A stretch of 64,000 nt of DNA from Mucor racemosus (GCA_027405735.1 JAPEHQ010000004.1:1302001-1366000); one strand, 5' to 3'. Counted from the stretch's first letter, positions 1 through 11,251 are shown. The notes: a model not told the origin generated them from the letters alone. Program-made: numbers and translations.

Positions 1-1
1 T

Positions 2-1153
2 CGTGTTCGATCGATGAATGGGGAAGCAGGATCAGTTCAGATAGATGAATCCAATATACAAGTTCAGTTGAAAAATATAAGAGAAATCTTAAAAGATTAT
101 GAATTGAAAGATATTTATAATATGGATGAAACTGGTTTATTCTACAGAAATGCTCCTAGCAAAACCATTAGTCGAGAATCCGTTTCAGGAGTTAAAGCTG
201 ATAAAACCCGGGTAACTATTGGTTTTTTCTGCAATGCAGATGGATCTTCCAAAATTACTCCTATTATCATTGGAAAACATGAAAACCCTCGCTGCTTTAA
301 ACGAAAAAATGCTTCTGATTTTGGCTTCCATTACTATTCTAGTAAGAAGGCATGGATGACAACCTCTATTTTTCGAAAGATAATAGGTAAATTCAATAGC
401 AGAGTGGCAAAAGAGCATTGAAATGTCGTCTTACTCATCGATAATGCTCCTGTTCACGATGAAAGATTATCTCTCAGCAATGTCAAAATTGTCTTCCTGC
501 CTCCTAATACAACAGCACATTACCAACCATTAGATGCTGGTATAATTGCAAACTTCAAGACCAATTATCGAAGAATTCAATATAGACATGCAGCAATTAA
601 ATACTCGTCTTTATCAAACAACAGGGAAGCTATTGGTGCTTCTAAAACATCTAAAAGAAAAGAAAAACCCTTCTTTTGGGTTGACCAACTACAAGCAATG
701 AACTGGATAAAAATCTCTTGGGAGAAGGTTACCAGTGAATCAATCAAAAATTGTTGGAGACGTACGACGCTTTTGCAATTAAACAATGCAATTGAAGAAG
801 GTGAAAACGTGGAAAATGTCGGTGATGATGTTGATAGCGTAGAGGATAAAGAATTCGACGACGAAGAAAACAGCGAAATATTCAGCAATGAATGTATTAT
901 TGCTGATGAAACTGATGCTAATGCAACACTCGTAGAGGAAGATGATGATGAAAGAGAAGATGAAGATGTACATCAAGTTAAGCAAGAAGATCTCGTTAAC
1001 GCAATGAGGTTTGTTGTTGACAATATTGTAGCAAAAACAGATGAAGAGTTTGATGTTCTGGAAGCTTTTTCTAAAATGTACATATCTCGCAGAGATGAAA
1101 TGTTCTCAAGTAGGACAAATCAAACAACAATTAGCTCTTATTTTTCAAAATAA
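2..1153 (+). pseudogene. pogo/Tigger-type (Tc1-mariner superfamily) DDE transposase, 5' truncated by window edge, one internal stop
   Basis: One frame is open from the left edge to the TAA at 1151-1153, broken only by a TGA at 419-421. Seen: a first acidic motif NMDETGLFYR (near 120-150), a second LLIDNAPVH (near 430-460) and a third YQPLDAGIIANFK (near 520-560). These are the three catalytic-Asp blocks of the pogo/CENP-B/jerky DDE domain. The C-terminal third (from about 790) is very acidic, as in many pogo transposases, and ends in a short basic/Ser tail. The N-terminal DNA-binding helix-turn-helix lies outside the window. The role would be cut-and-paste transposition into TA. The internal stop could come from a CGA-to-TGA transition and probably inactivates this copy. 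Family call firm; subfamily (Fot1, Tigger or pogo) not settled. Confidence 0.88.
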
Positions 1154-1408
1154 AACGTCCCAAAAAATTTTTAACATAATTTCACATACATCTTCATTGG
1201 ATCAAAGCTTTGTAATAAAATTTTGACCAGTAATAATCTTCCATTTTTTAAAAATAGTGGACTGGTGGAAATAAAACCGTCCAGTATCCACTGAATCGAT
1301 ATAGTGGATTTAAGCAGTAAAATTATGAAAAAAAAAACGGGAGATTTCAAACTGTCCATTAAATCGAAAATCCGTTATTTGCGAGTCCACTAAATCGAAT
1401 CACGACTG
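1154..1408 (+). mobile_element. 3' subterminal and terminal inverted repeat of the pogo-type element
   Basis: Non-coding tail of the transposon. It carries at least three spaced variants of a motif like CCACTAAATCGAA (near 1288-1300, 1357-1370 and 1387-1400), arranged like transposase-binding subterminal repeats. It ends CACGACTG followed by TA at 1409-1410, so the element terminus reads CAGTCGTGATTCGATT inward. That fits pogo-type ends (CAG... with a TA target duplication). The left end is off the window. Confidence 0.7.
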
Positions 1409-1454
1409 TATTGTTAATAAAAATGTAATATTCTGGCAAGGTTATTTATATAGA

Positions 1455-2250
1455 CTCTTTTGACATTTCAGGTTGTATTTATGCTTTACTTAAAATAAGT
1501 CTTTGAATAATTAATAGCAATACAGTCGAACCTTAATCTTTGTATGAAATTTCGATACCTGCATCTTATAGCTGCTTGGAATATTTAAACAACCGCGTCC
1601 GGGCTGTCCGGTAATTTTTCTGGAGATTTAAAGCTTGGAAATATCATTAGATGGCCGCTTCCGGAGATTGTTCAGCTTTTTTTTGGAAGAGTGACCATTG
1701 GCAAAAATATGAATGATATACTATGCTTTATGCCACCAAGTACTACATGTTATCACCTTCTACAGTATCAATACATCTTTCAATCTATTGATTACGACAT
1801 GTATTTAAGTACAAAGTCTTAATATCGGATATAAGAAACTCCTAGTGTATTAAGGTTAATCCAGTAACTACCAAAAACGCTTGGATCTCATTTATGAGAC
1901 CATATTATTTTATCCCAGCGGTTAATCAATCAAGTAGCTATCAAAACAACATTCAACAAGCACATTTAGTGCAGCATTAAAACAAGACAACTCACAAGCT
2001 CTGCGAGAACGGTTAAATTATGCTTGATCCATTTCAATTCATAGATGACTATCAAACAGATCTAATGGTTCAATAGTGCCTTAAATTACATACCAGCATC
2101 TCAATGTCAAATCAAAATAAAAGGCCATACTTTTATATCGAAATAAACAATATCTTGTTTTTATTATACAGTTGAAGAACTGATTCATCACTCATTCTCT
2201 TTTAATTGTATTCTTTTTTAAGTATTATTTATCAAACTTAAAAATATACA
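1455..2250 (+). repeat. Repeat V, copy 1, with a pogo-like CAGTCGAACC segment at 1521-1730
   Basis: Matches 60366-61690 in the same orientation, apart from a different insert (1735-1920 here; element W at 60628-61353 there). The first part, 1455-1730, also occurs inverted at 36175-36430. The 1521-1730 segment starts TACAGTCGAACCTTAA and is relatively GC-rich with repeated TCCGG blocks, like a pogo-type MITE. No matching second terminus was found, so the MITE idea is tentative. In two of three places this repeat is joined to the same end of repeat U3. Confidence 0.6.
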
Positions 2251-3174
2251 ACAAGGCTAAACCTTTTGCAATTCTGCGGATCAGCGCTAAGAAGTACCTG
2301 CCATTGCAATGGGAGGTCATTTGGATTCATCATCGTTGAAAAGAACTGATGTACTTGCTGATCTTAGTAGGTGTAAGTAGCAGGTAACCAGCTTGATGCT
2401 CGAACTGGCTGAACGTACAATGACCCCTGGATGCTGGTAGTATTGGTGTCGAGCCCGGTTTTGCCAGCCAAATTTATTAGTATGCATATTATATTATGCA
2501 TTAATGAAAAAGAAAAAAATTTGCTAGACATATGCAAAACTTACTAGAAAAAAAAAAGGAGGATCATATTTGATGAGAAGCAAGGTCATCGGAAATTCCC
2601 TTTTGAACTTCATATCCTAGTACCAAAGGGCTTCCCCCTTTGGCGGTTTGAACTCACAAATATGTGTGCCACACTCAATTTGTAGCGCATGCGCTACCCT
2701 TTAAGCTTGTCACTCTCCTTTAGTCTACAATTTTAATCCCCATACATGTGAACATTTATTTGTCAGTTTTTCACTATTTTGGGAAATGCAGCAAATTAAG
2801 GTGTATTGTTTCTTTTTCGAAATGATAATAGAGCTTTCCAGAAAGTGGCAGTAGAAATCATTTGGAAAAAATGCCAATTTTTGATGGAGATATAGACAAA
2901 CCTCAATGTAATTGGTACATTAAAAATATTAAGCTGCATAACATAAAAATTGAATGTGGATGAATGTAAAATAATCTTTGTCAAAATGGGAATTAGTATA
3001 ACATCATCTACAACGCATAGAAACTCGAGTGATATTCAACAGATGCAGTTGCATTAGACAATTCAGCTTTTAAGAGTCAAAACACCTAGAGTTATACTGG
3101 AAAACCAAAGTACGCATTATTCATCAAACTAAAGGCAGCCACTAACTTTCCAATCCACCAGTGTTTAATGCAGA
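2251..3174. other. Intergenic; partial repeat at 2270-2460 and a tRNA-like segment on the minus strand near 2636-2705
   Basis: No gene seen. Bases 2270-2430 match 42945-43105 loosely (shared blocks GGATCA, GGTCATTTGGATTCAT, TGATCT-AGTAG, CAATGAC). Bases 2450-2475 match, inverted, the 3' arm of a hairpin at 54891-54945. On the minus strand, 2645-2655 reads GAGTTCAAACC (pol III B-box-like) and 2683-2696 is the palindrome TAGCGCATGCGCTA (A-box-like). This could be a degenerate tRNA-derived SINE head, but no full cloverleaf could be drawn. Confidence 0.35.
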
Positions 3175-3276
3175 TATCAATTGTATAATCTTTACCAATG
3201 GTCCAATGCAAAATACTAATGTCATATACTATATAAATCAATCAGTTTGACGATTATAATCAATGGTAATAATTAC

Positions 3277-3367
<91 letters not shown>

Positions 3368-3411
3368 GGATCAAGTTTTTAAAGTAACAAAAATTTATTA
3401 ACAGTATACTA
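3175..3411 (+). repeat. Repeat flank of element E1 containing a (TAA)n microsatellite
   Basis: The segment resembles 56890-57007 (shared CAATCAGTTTGAC, AATGGTAATAA, TAGGAT). Here the TAA tract has expanded to about 95 bp (roughly 3272-3367), against about 21 bp at 56955-56976. It lies just outside the E1 terminal repeat, so the repeat unit is larger than the TIR element alone. Confidence 0.7.
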
Positions 3412-3814
3412 GTAAATTGTAATTTAATACATTATCATCGTTTAATATGACCGAATATTAATGAATCAGAGAAAGTACAACTGGTAAAAAACTGATACTC
3501 AATGTAAAACGAGGTCAGGATTGATAAAATGTGCATTCATTGTGTGGTGGAAATCACAACATTTGGATGGATAGAAATTACAGAACCAAGATGTTGTGTT
3601 TGCTTCAGGATTTTCAAAAGGGTTCAAAAGCATTCTTCATTATTAAACTCAACTAAATGTTGAATACTCATCATATGCGATTAGTATCATTTTGTCTTTT
3701 ATTTAATTATTGTATTATTAAAAATCAAACTTTTTATAGATTATAAAAATAACAATGGGATGTTTCTGATTTTAGATTGTTGACATTTATCATAAGGCGG
3801 GTTGAAGATAATAC

Positions 3815-4017
3815 GTTTGACACTATTGTAGATGAAATCAGTCAATTTAATTTATGGAATTTGAACGAAAATACCGAGGAGCCATTTGTAAAGTGCTGCT
3901 TAACTTGGTTCAGGTAACGCATTGAATCATTCAATAAATTGGCTTGGTACAACGAGGGTAAAAAGCGGCAGTGGGTTCTAGTGATGGCCATGGTTATTTT
4001 TATGATATTGGAGAGGT
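3815..4017 (+). pseudogene. Dynein intermediate chain-like WD-repeat fragment, copy 1 (in E1 terminal repeat)
   Basis: Read with small frame corrections, the six copies give a consensus containing LWNLNANTEEP followed about 25 residues later by LAWDKEGK and SSDGHVYVYDIGE. That order and spacing match the last WD40 repeats of cytoplasmic dynein intermediate chain (a ...LDLWNLN-T-E-P... strand, then a ...GDSEG-IYDVGE strand). The block ends at GAG-GT(A/G)AG, which looks like an old exon/intron boundary. This copy reads TTATGGAATTTGAACG and TATGATATTGGAGAG, with frameshifts. Family call is from memory of motifs only. Confidence 0.55.
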
Positions 4018-4414
4018 AGGACTAAAACTCAATGTAAATCACCTCTAACGCAATGATTATAAAGTAAGACAATATTATCATCAAATAAACCACCACGCAA
4101 TATTATCGTGTGCATTTATTTACTGTAACATTAGTTATAGGCTGTGACCTTGGATGTGAGACCTATAATAAGTATTGACATGACACAACCTACAACATTA
4201 TTAGCCTACTAATAACGGATTTAACGTGAAAAGTATAAGATGATACAACCGGATTCAAAAAAAAAATCCATAAAATCACAAATTTAAAGGATTTATATAT
4301 AAAAGCACTATGGCCGACCTATGCTGCACAAGATAATTTTTTTTTGCCCAGGTGGGCTGCACATTATAGCCTAATAAGTTGTTGCGCCCACTGAATAATG
4401 ACTAAAAAGATAAC

Positions 4415-4660
4415 ATTATGCACATTGGCACAACGAAAGAAACTGCACATGAGCATAGCGAAAAGCACGTATGTGCAGAATTATAAATTTTGTCCGTGCG
4501 CATGGCATCAATCCCATGTGTGCATAACGCATAATAGTAGGATTGTCCATAATCATATCATTATTATCCCTATTTGTGCATAATAATAAAGTCTGACCAT
4601 GAGCATAATGAGCTGATTGTATAGGTACAAATTGGTTTGCACATGAGCATTGTGCGTTTC
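4415..4660. repeat. Cluster of ATGNGCA/TGCNCAT motifs in U3 (E1 copy)
   Basis: About ten occurrences of ATG(A/T/C)GCA or its complement lie within 250 bp (for example TGCACATGAGCATA near 4446 and TGTGCATAACGCATAAT near 4519). The cluster recurs in all long U3 copies (41780-42020 and 59945-60140; partly deleted in E2). It looks like a set of degenerate binding sites or short satellite-like repeats. Short frames open across it (4416-4736 minus; 41663-42031 and 59954-60148 plus) share residues but consist of repeats of the motif itself and need not be genes. Confidence 0.45.
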
Positions 4661-5220
4661 TCAAAATTTCATTGCATTTTTTACTGGAATGGGTTTTTGA
4701 ATTACATTTGTTTTTATTGATATAAATTATAGACAATACAATTCAGTACGTTATGGATGTAGAGCAATACATACAAGAGCCAATATATTTACAATTATTA
4801 TCACTTGTAAATATGTTTATACCTATAATGTTTACAGCAACAATGGTTTTTGCTTGAACATAAAATTAAATAACACTTACTGCTTAAATTTATATGCAAG
4901 GCAAATCTAAGGTTATAAATGTTACTTTATCACTTATAAAATTTAAACAAATTAACCTTCTTTAAACTTACTATTTTGGTTTACAATTGTCAGCCGTAAA
5001 AAGATTTGTTTTCAAGTATAGTTACGATCCGAACAATGGTTATTAGGCAAGACATCAGATTATTCTTTTTTTTTCTGTTTCTATAACATTTAAAATTTTA
5101 TGACTTTTCTGGAACACTTCGTGAGTTTGTAGCCAGTTTTAGCTTTTCATTCAGTAGATATAAACATCATTGCCTTCGATTTGATCTTAGAATGCGGTTA
5201 AATAAAAAAACATCAGTCTC

Positions 5221-5452
5221 TGAGAGTTTATGGATACATACAATCTTATTTATAGAAAGAATAATAATAAAGACTAGTAACATTTATCATGGAGAACGTA
5301 GGCTTTATTACTAGAAAAACTAATGGTAAAAGAAAGAACCAAGAGCTTCTAGGTCTTGGTTTAAAAGACTATTTATAAGAATTACATTTCAATGTGAGTT
5401 AGAAATGGAATTGGCTTCAAAACTAGCTGTTTAATATCCTCGAAAACCGACA
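5221..5452 (+). mobile_element. Solo LTR, family C, copy 1 (232 bp, TSD GTCTC)
   Basis: Starts TGAGAGTTTATGG, ends AAAACCGACA, and is flanked by GTCTC at 5216-5220 and 5453-5457. The second copy, 59700-59931, is the same length and has its own duplication, GTATC. TG...CA ends plus 5-bp duplications are the signature of an LTR retrotransposon reduced to one LTR. The uninterrupted site can be seen in E2 near 21350-21365 (inverted). Inserted into U3 of E1. Confidence 0.88.
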
Positions 5453-6612
5453 GTCTCTATTATAGGCGGCTACCTGTATTAAAAAAAAATTAGCCCCTTA
5501 TCTTACAGTAGCATGCGTATTCAGTTAAATAAAAAGTACCAGCTCGATAGTCTGATATGCTTTATCAAACTGTGAATATATCCTTGGAATAATATAAAAA
5601 CAAAAAGAGAGAAACAACACACTTAGAAAAGGATTTTCAAGGCTTTACATTATTTACCGCGTTTAAAACCCTGCTAAATTGCTCATTTCAGCCAATGTAA
5701 AAGCAGCATTACAGCGCATCACCCCATAAACTAAACAAAATAGGCAATATATGTTATCATAGAAACATACATTTTCTACCAGAAAAACCGGCTGTCATAT
5801 CATACATTAATTAAAAATTTGCAAAAGCGAACCCGCAGAGTGATGCCGTAATTGAGCATAGCAAGATTGGACGGCTAATTCTTTTATGCTATGGTATATA
5901 TCTAAGTTTTAAATAAAAAAGCGGTATTTTTTAAACTTTTCTTATGTTTAACCACGTACGGTCTGAAAATTCAGTTTTTTTAGCGGACATTTTCGGGGCT
6001 CATTTTATCCTTACCAACATTCATGATTTAGATCAAAAAATAGAAAAATCAAATTTTGATACCAAAATCAACGTTTAAATATACTACATTGTGAGAGAAA
6101 CTTGTAGCCATAACTAATACACATTTTATAAAAGCTTAATATTAAATGTTAAGTAATGAAAATTTGCAGTTTTGTCCCAAAAACGGTTATTTGATTAAAG
6201 GATTTTCATGTAATATTTTACAATAAAAATGTTTGTTATTTTTTAGTGAGCAAATAGAGCGCTAAATGTTGTATATGTGTATATTTTTTGTTTTTATAAC
6301 CGGTAGTATAATTAACCCTAGATTTGCAAAAGCAGAAAAAAAAATTAAAAATGTCAAAATTGATGATCTGGACAAGAATAATTTTTAAAATTAATATTCC
6401 GCTTATAAGCTTTGTTAGTCTTAAAAATAAGAGATTTTATAATACTTGAGAACTTTTTCAAGGATTTACGATGCTGTACCCCCTTGATTCAAGCTTATTA
6501 CTGTAAACCTTTATACATGTTAATATTGTGTGGTAGTTTATTTGATGATAATATAGTCTTACTTTATAGTTATTGCGCTAGAGGTAATTTACATTGAGTT
6601 GTAGTCTTCTCT

Positions 6613-6793
6613 CCAATATCATAATCATAAAAATGGCTATCACTGGAATCTATTGTCACCTTTTTACCCTCTTTGTGCCAAACCAATTTATTCAATGCTT
6701 TACTAGAACAACTAACTTAACTACTTAAAAATGGTTCCCCGGTATTTGCATTCAAATTCCATAAATCAAATCGACTGGTTCCATCTCCAATAG
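6613..6793 (-). pseudogene. Dynein intermediate chain-like fragment, copy 2
   Basis: Inverted counterpart of copy 1 in the other E1 terminal repeat. On the minus strand it contains TTATGGAATTTGAATGCAAA and TTATGATATTGGAGAG. Solo LTR-A (6794-7130) has landed at the upstream edge of the fragment and splits it from the GATACTAC block that continues at 7131. Confidence 0.5.
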
Positions 6794-7130
6794 TGATGTA
6801 TCATTCTTAAGCCGGATCATGTCAAATCCAAAAACGTAAACAATAGCAGATTCGAAACCGGAAGTTCCTTAATTAAATAATAACTAAACCATGCTCCCAA
6901 GAGCATGGTATAGAAGCATGGTACCAAAGCATGATACTCCAATGCGATATCCCAACATGATACACCAACATGACACATTACTATTAAATAACATCTAAAC
7001 TGCCTTATCATATCATTAATTTCCAAATCAAATAGTATAAAAACCTTATTAATTTTATCCCAATAAAAGATATCTCTTCACTTGATTAACTTTCTAGTTT
7101 TATTTAACATAAACATATTCTGATAAATCA
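6794..7130 (-). mobile_element. Solo LTR, family A, copy 1 (337 bp, TSD AATAG/AGTAG)
   Basis: Starts TGATGTATCATTC and ends TGATAAATCA. The flanks are AATAG (6789-6793) and AGTAG (7131-7135), a 5-bp target duplication with one change. The empty site, CTACAGTAGTATCAAAC, is preserved in the equivalent repeat near 22785-22800. The inverted relative is at 24154-24504 with its own duplication GACAT. It contains short internal repeats of CATGGTA/AGCATG type. Confidence 0.85.
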
Positions 7131-7782
7131 AGTAGTATCAAACGTATCATCAGCCCGTCTTATGATAAATTTTAAACTAAAATCAGAAACATTTTACTGT
7201 CATTGTCATAAGCTTTGAAAAGCTTGATTTTTAATAATACAGCAATTATATGAAAAACAAGATGATACTAATAGCATATGGTAAGTATTTAAAATCTAAG
7301 TAAGTTTGATAAAGTATGCTTTTAAATCCTTTTAAAAATCCTGAGGCAAACACCACATCTTGGTCCTGTAATTTCTATCCATCAAAAGGCTGCGATTTCC
7401 ACTACACAATAAATTTACCCTTTATCTATTATTTTGATTTCGATGTACATTGTTGGGTATCAGTTTTTTACCCTTTGTGTTTTCTCTAACTTATTAATAT
7501 TCAATCATATTGAACGATGATATGTAGCATTTCCCAAAAAAAAAGAATAAATGCTTGAAGAGTTTTCTTTATATCCAATTATACAATTTAGTAGCAATGA
7601 TTGCACTTAACTATTATGCTTTTTGAACCTATTGATGTTAATCCGAATAGCTAGTAATTTTATACAGAAGTAGGCTCTGTCTTGTACATTTACATTCACC
7701 CATTCAATAAATAACATTGCATTTATTATTCGTTATACTAATCAACCAACTTTATCTTGATTCGATACATTTGACAATTAAA

Positions 7783-10700
7783 TACCTAAATTACACTTGA
7801 GCGACCAGGTAGCGTCACAAAAAAATCTCGTACAGGTCGGCAAAATATCACAATTTGGATCATTTTTTTGCGTTCATAGATCTCTGCATAAGCCATATCT
7901 ATCTGTTCAATATAACTGAAATACATTAAACGCCAACGTCGTACTTGGTAAAACGTCTTGCTTTATTGCGAGTCAATACAACTAATTTGATGCTAGTTTA
8001 GCATCAGTAGTTAAATCAGGTAAATTTGAGATTAGACAACCCCTTTTAATAACTTTGCACACAATGAGCTAATAATAGACCGTTATTATAGATACGCTAA
8101 TCAAGGATGGTGAGTTAACTCTAATAGGCAAACGAGTTGATTAGTAGTATAAACAAAATATTAAAACTAAATATAGCAACTGAATGAGAAAGAGATGATA
8201 AACCATGTAAATTAGCATAATTGAATTGTTTCAAGCGTTTTGAACTGCATACGCCTTTACGTTTGACCTATAAAAATTTGTTTATTAGCAAAACCAATTA
8301 ACAAGTAATTATTATGGTGTACCTTTGATAGTTGGTAGTGGTATACAAGACAGCATCACGTTTTCCTCTTCTTGGCTATTGGCCATCAAACAGAAACAAA
8401 TATGTTTTAGAAACTAAACAAATTAACAAGAGTTTATTTATTCATTCAAATCAAATTAATACTATACATATATACTTTTATAATCGGCAATTTCTGCAGG
8501 TAAATATCGACTTTAGACCAAAAAAGCATTGATTATAACGTAGATAATGGAACAAAATGATTAATTACTGGACGCTTTTTTTGTTCGAGAAAGATAATAT
8601 TATAACGTGCCCTAACATTAACAGTTAATGATTTATTTCCGAATAAACAATAGGAAAAACATGTACTTGTACCTGCTACTTGATTTCAGTTTATAAAAAA
8701 TATTAGTCTTTTTGTTGTAGTTTTACACATAAATAAAAGAGCTGAGGAAAGAGTACGAAAAAAAGAGAAAAATACTCCTAAATCAGTCTATTTTGTGTTT
8801 TACAAACAGAAATTTACAAAAGCATACATACTTTAAATGAGAATATATACGTTTTTAAACTATTTTGTATGGGTTGTTTAAGATATTCTTTGAAAATTTT
8901 CATAAAATCAACTAATCGTTCAAAATTGAATCCTGAAATCGGCTCTAACGCACAGCAAATAGATAAACGGCATATCTTAATTTGATAAGCTTAACTTCTG
9001 TTTTTGAAGGGGCTTGGTACAAATTACAAAAAAAATCTATCTCCCTCTGCTTAAAAAATTAAATTGACTGAAAAAATGCTGGTAATCAACGAATGCTAAT
9101 CCAAATGGACTAAACGTTTTAAAATGTATACGACAGCTATAGCAGCGCCCGAGAAATTATTTTAATATTCCATTGATATACTAGTTAAATTGCGAGGGAT
9201 CAAATATCTACTTTTTTGACTATGGTTCCCGGCTTAACAGATCATTTTAAATTAGAAATAGAGTTAAATTACTCAGGGCTAGTGGATATGGCTGAAATTA
9301 GAAAATAAACACTCTTTTTATGAATAATCAAAGCTGTAGTGCAATGTGTTTTACAATTATTTGTTTCCGAAACTTTGGGGGGTACTGCATTCAAAAAAAT
9401 ATAGTAGAGATTGAATCATCACACCAAATCCTGTATATTAAATCAAAATTAGCCTTATAAACATAATGTAACAGCACAAAAATCTGAGAATCATCTGGCC
9501 CGTACTGGAATTGATTTAATATTTTAACTTTTATAAATTATCTATTCTATACATAATGATATTATTTCTAATTGATAATTAGAAGATGAAAGTATATTAT
9601 TATATGCTTCCACACCTAACAACAAAAAAACTTCCCATTCTATTCGACTATGATATGACCAAGCTTTTTTTTTTTTTTTTTTTCGTTTGGTATTTAAAGC
9701 TTTAAAAGAACAAGGAAAGAAGCAACCATAGATCAGCAATCTTCTAACGTCCAAATTTTGTCAATGCCGCTCATTCTCAATCTTCCTTGTAGTTAGAGAC
9801 AACATTTATAATAGAAAGTAGCCTATGATCGGATAGATAATTTGAATATATTATACTCTAATTATAAAGAAATTTTCAGGTACAATATGAGATTTAGTCA
9901 AAAAATAAAAGGACAATCACAGAAGTCTGGTACTAAAGTTTGTAATTATTAATTGACAAATATTAAAGGCACTAATAATGCAATTGTAAATTCTAAATTT
10001 TAAGTAGTTGTTGTGTGATTATACACTATCAACAGATTAAAGTTCAATCCAAACAAACATTTATTATAAAAAGTATTAATAAGCGAGATGACGTTATAAA
10101 AAAATATACTTTTGTCGATAAACCCTACATATATTTGCATTAGCAAGAAACTATATGTTCAGACGCCTTTACATGTGAGATATACTGTATGTTATATCAG
10201 AAAACGTTGTACAGCAATAGTCCAAGAGCAAAGCTACAATCACTACAATTTCACTAGCATGTAGCCGTTACTAAATGTTAGATTGGATTTGCATACTGAG
10301 ACGACGCACCAATTACATTATAACTTATATGACTCATCTTGAATCATATCTATAAAATTAGTCCTAAACTACCCTTATTACCAAACCATATATAAACTCT
10401 TAAAATAAAAAATAGCTTTATGCGGAATAATTTATTAGATACTTGGCTATGAAATAGTACTACTATATACTGTATAATAGATACGTATAAAAATTGACCA
10501 AATCGCAAACGTAAAGGCTGATGATACATGTAATGTAGTATTTCAACAATAAATATTCCTCTTTCTTGGATAATAAAACAAAAATATTCAAAATACAGTA
10601 TCTCTATAAATATAAGATAAATTATGCTTTTGAAACCACTCGTGGATAGTTGAAAATAATAAAATGAGTGTAGAGCATCTCTGTATAATATTTGCATACA

Positions 10701-11251
10701 ATCGCTTTATAATTTTTTGACAGGCAATCTGCCAGTGGGGGGATTTATATTTTTTACTTCATAAGAGATCAGAGATGACCAGCATATTATATCAAATAAT
10801 ATGTAAGTTTAATATATATTTATACATCAATATTGCATGTTTTCTATCTTTATTTAAATTTTAGTATATAAATACCTACCTTTTCAGTTTTATATTCAAT
10901 AGTAACCAGATAGGACAAACTCTATGTATCAGTAAGTATATATACAGTAGTACCCGCATTAGATAATATCAATGAACTTCTTGCATTAAAACCACTACCA
11001 TTTTAGTTACTTTGAATAATCCCACTGTTCTGAATTTCTCTTGCTTTCGTATTTTTAGTTGTATAATACAGAACATTTTTACGATACCAAACATCACTCA
11101 ATTATAATGTTCACTAGCGCAAAATATAGAATTATGCATATAATTTGTAACCTTGAATGAAAAACAACCTCCTTCTTGTTTATTGCTTACCAAAAGCAGG
11201 AGTGCATGCTTATTCAATAAAATAAAAGTGCATTCCACAATGGTACATGAT
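7783..11251 (+). repeat. Palindrome P1, left arm (3469 bp)
   Basis: Reverse complement of 13729-17195. The match starts at TACCT (7783/17195) and ends at ACATGAT (11251/13729). The only differences noticed are in homopolymers, such as a T-run near 9667 and a T/G run near 9373. The first 0.86 kb (7783-8640) also matches 38135-39020 (repeat U1). The match to 38135-39120 continues leftward past 7783, so this is the older junction and 17195 the new one. No gene was recognised; open frames of 115 aa (10350-10697, minus) and 66 aa (8332-8532, plus) have no recognisable family. Confidence 0.93.

Larger units (their letters stand above)
3412..7529 (-). mobile_element. E1: long-TIR element (terminal repeats about 0.7 kb), minus orientation
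   Basis: Left terminal repeat about 3412-4134 and right one about 6497-7529 (about 690 bp once a solo LTR is removed) are inverted copies of each other. The middle, 4150-6496, is unique (segment U3, reversed). The same arrangement occurs at 19919-23198 (E2); single-TIR copies are at 39300-42110 (E3) and 57008-60365 (E4). Each TIR holds a decayed dynein-intermediate-chain-like fragment. No transposase was recognised in U3, so the element is probably non-autonomous. Two solo LTRs (5221-5452 and 6794-7130) have inserted into it. Confidence 0.65.

Noticed and set aside
3272..3367. TAA tract as an unusual element
   Set aside because: Plain microsatellite expansion; the short form exists at 56955-56976.
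8332..8532. 66-codon frame repeated at 16446-16646
   Set aside because: Same reason: palindrome copy of repeat U1. The related U1 at 38135 does not keep the frame.
10350..10697. 115-codon open frame found identically at 10350-10697 (minus) and 14283-14630 (plus)
   Set aside because: Identity is explained by the P1 palindrome, not by selection. The composition is AT-driven hydrophobic and no family or start context was recognised.
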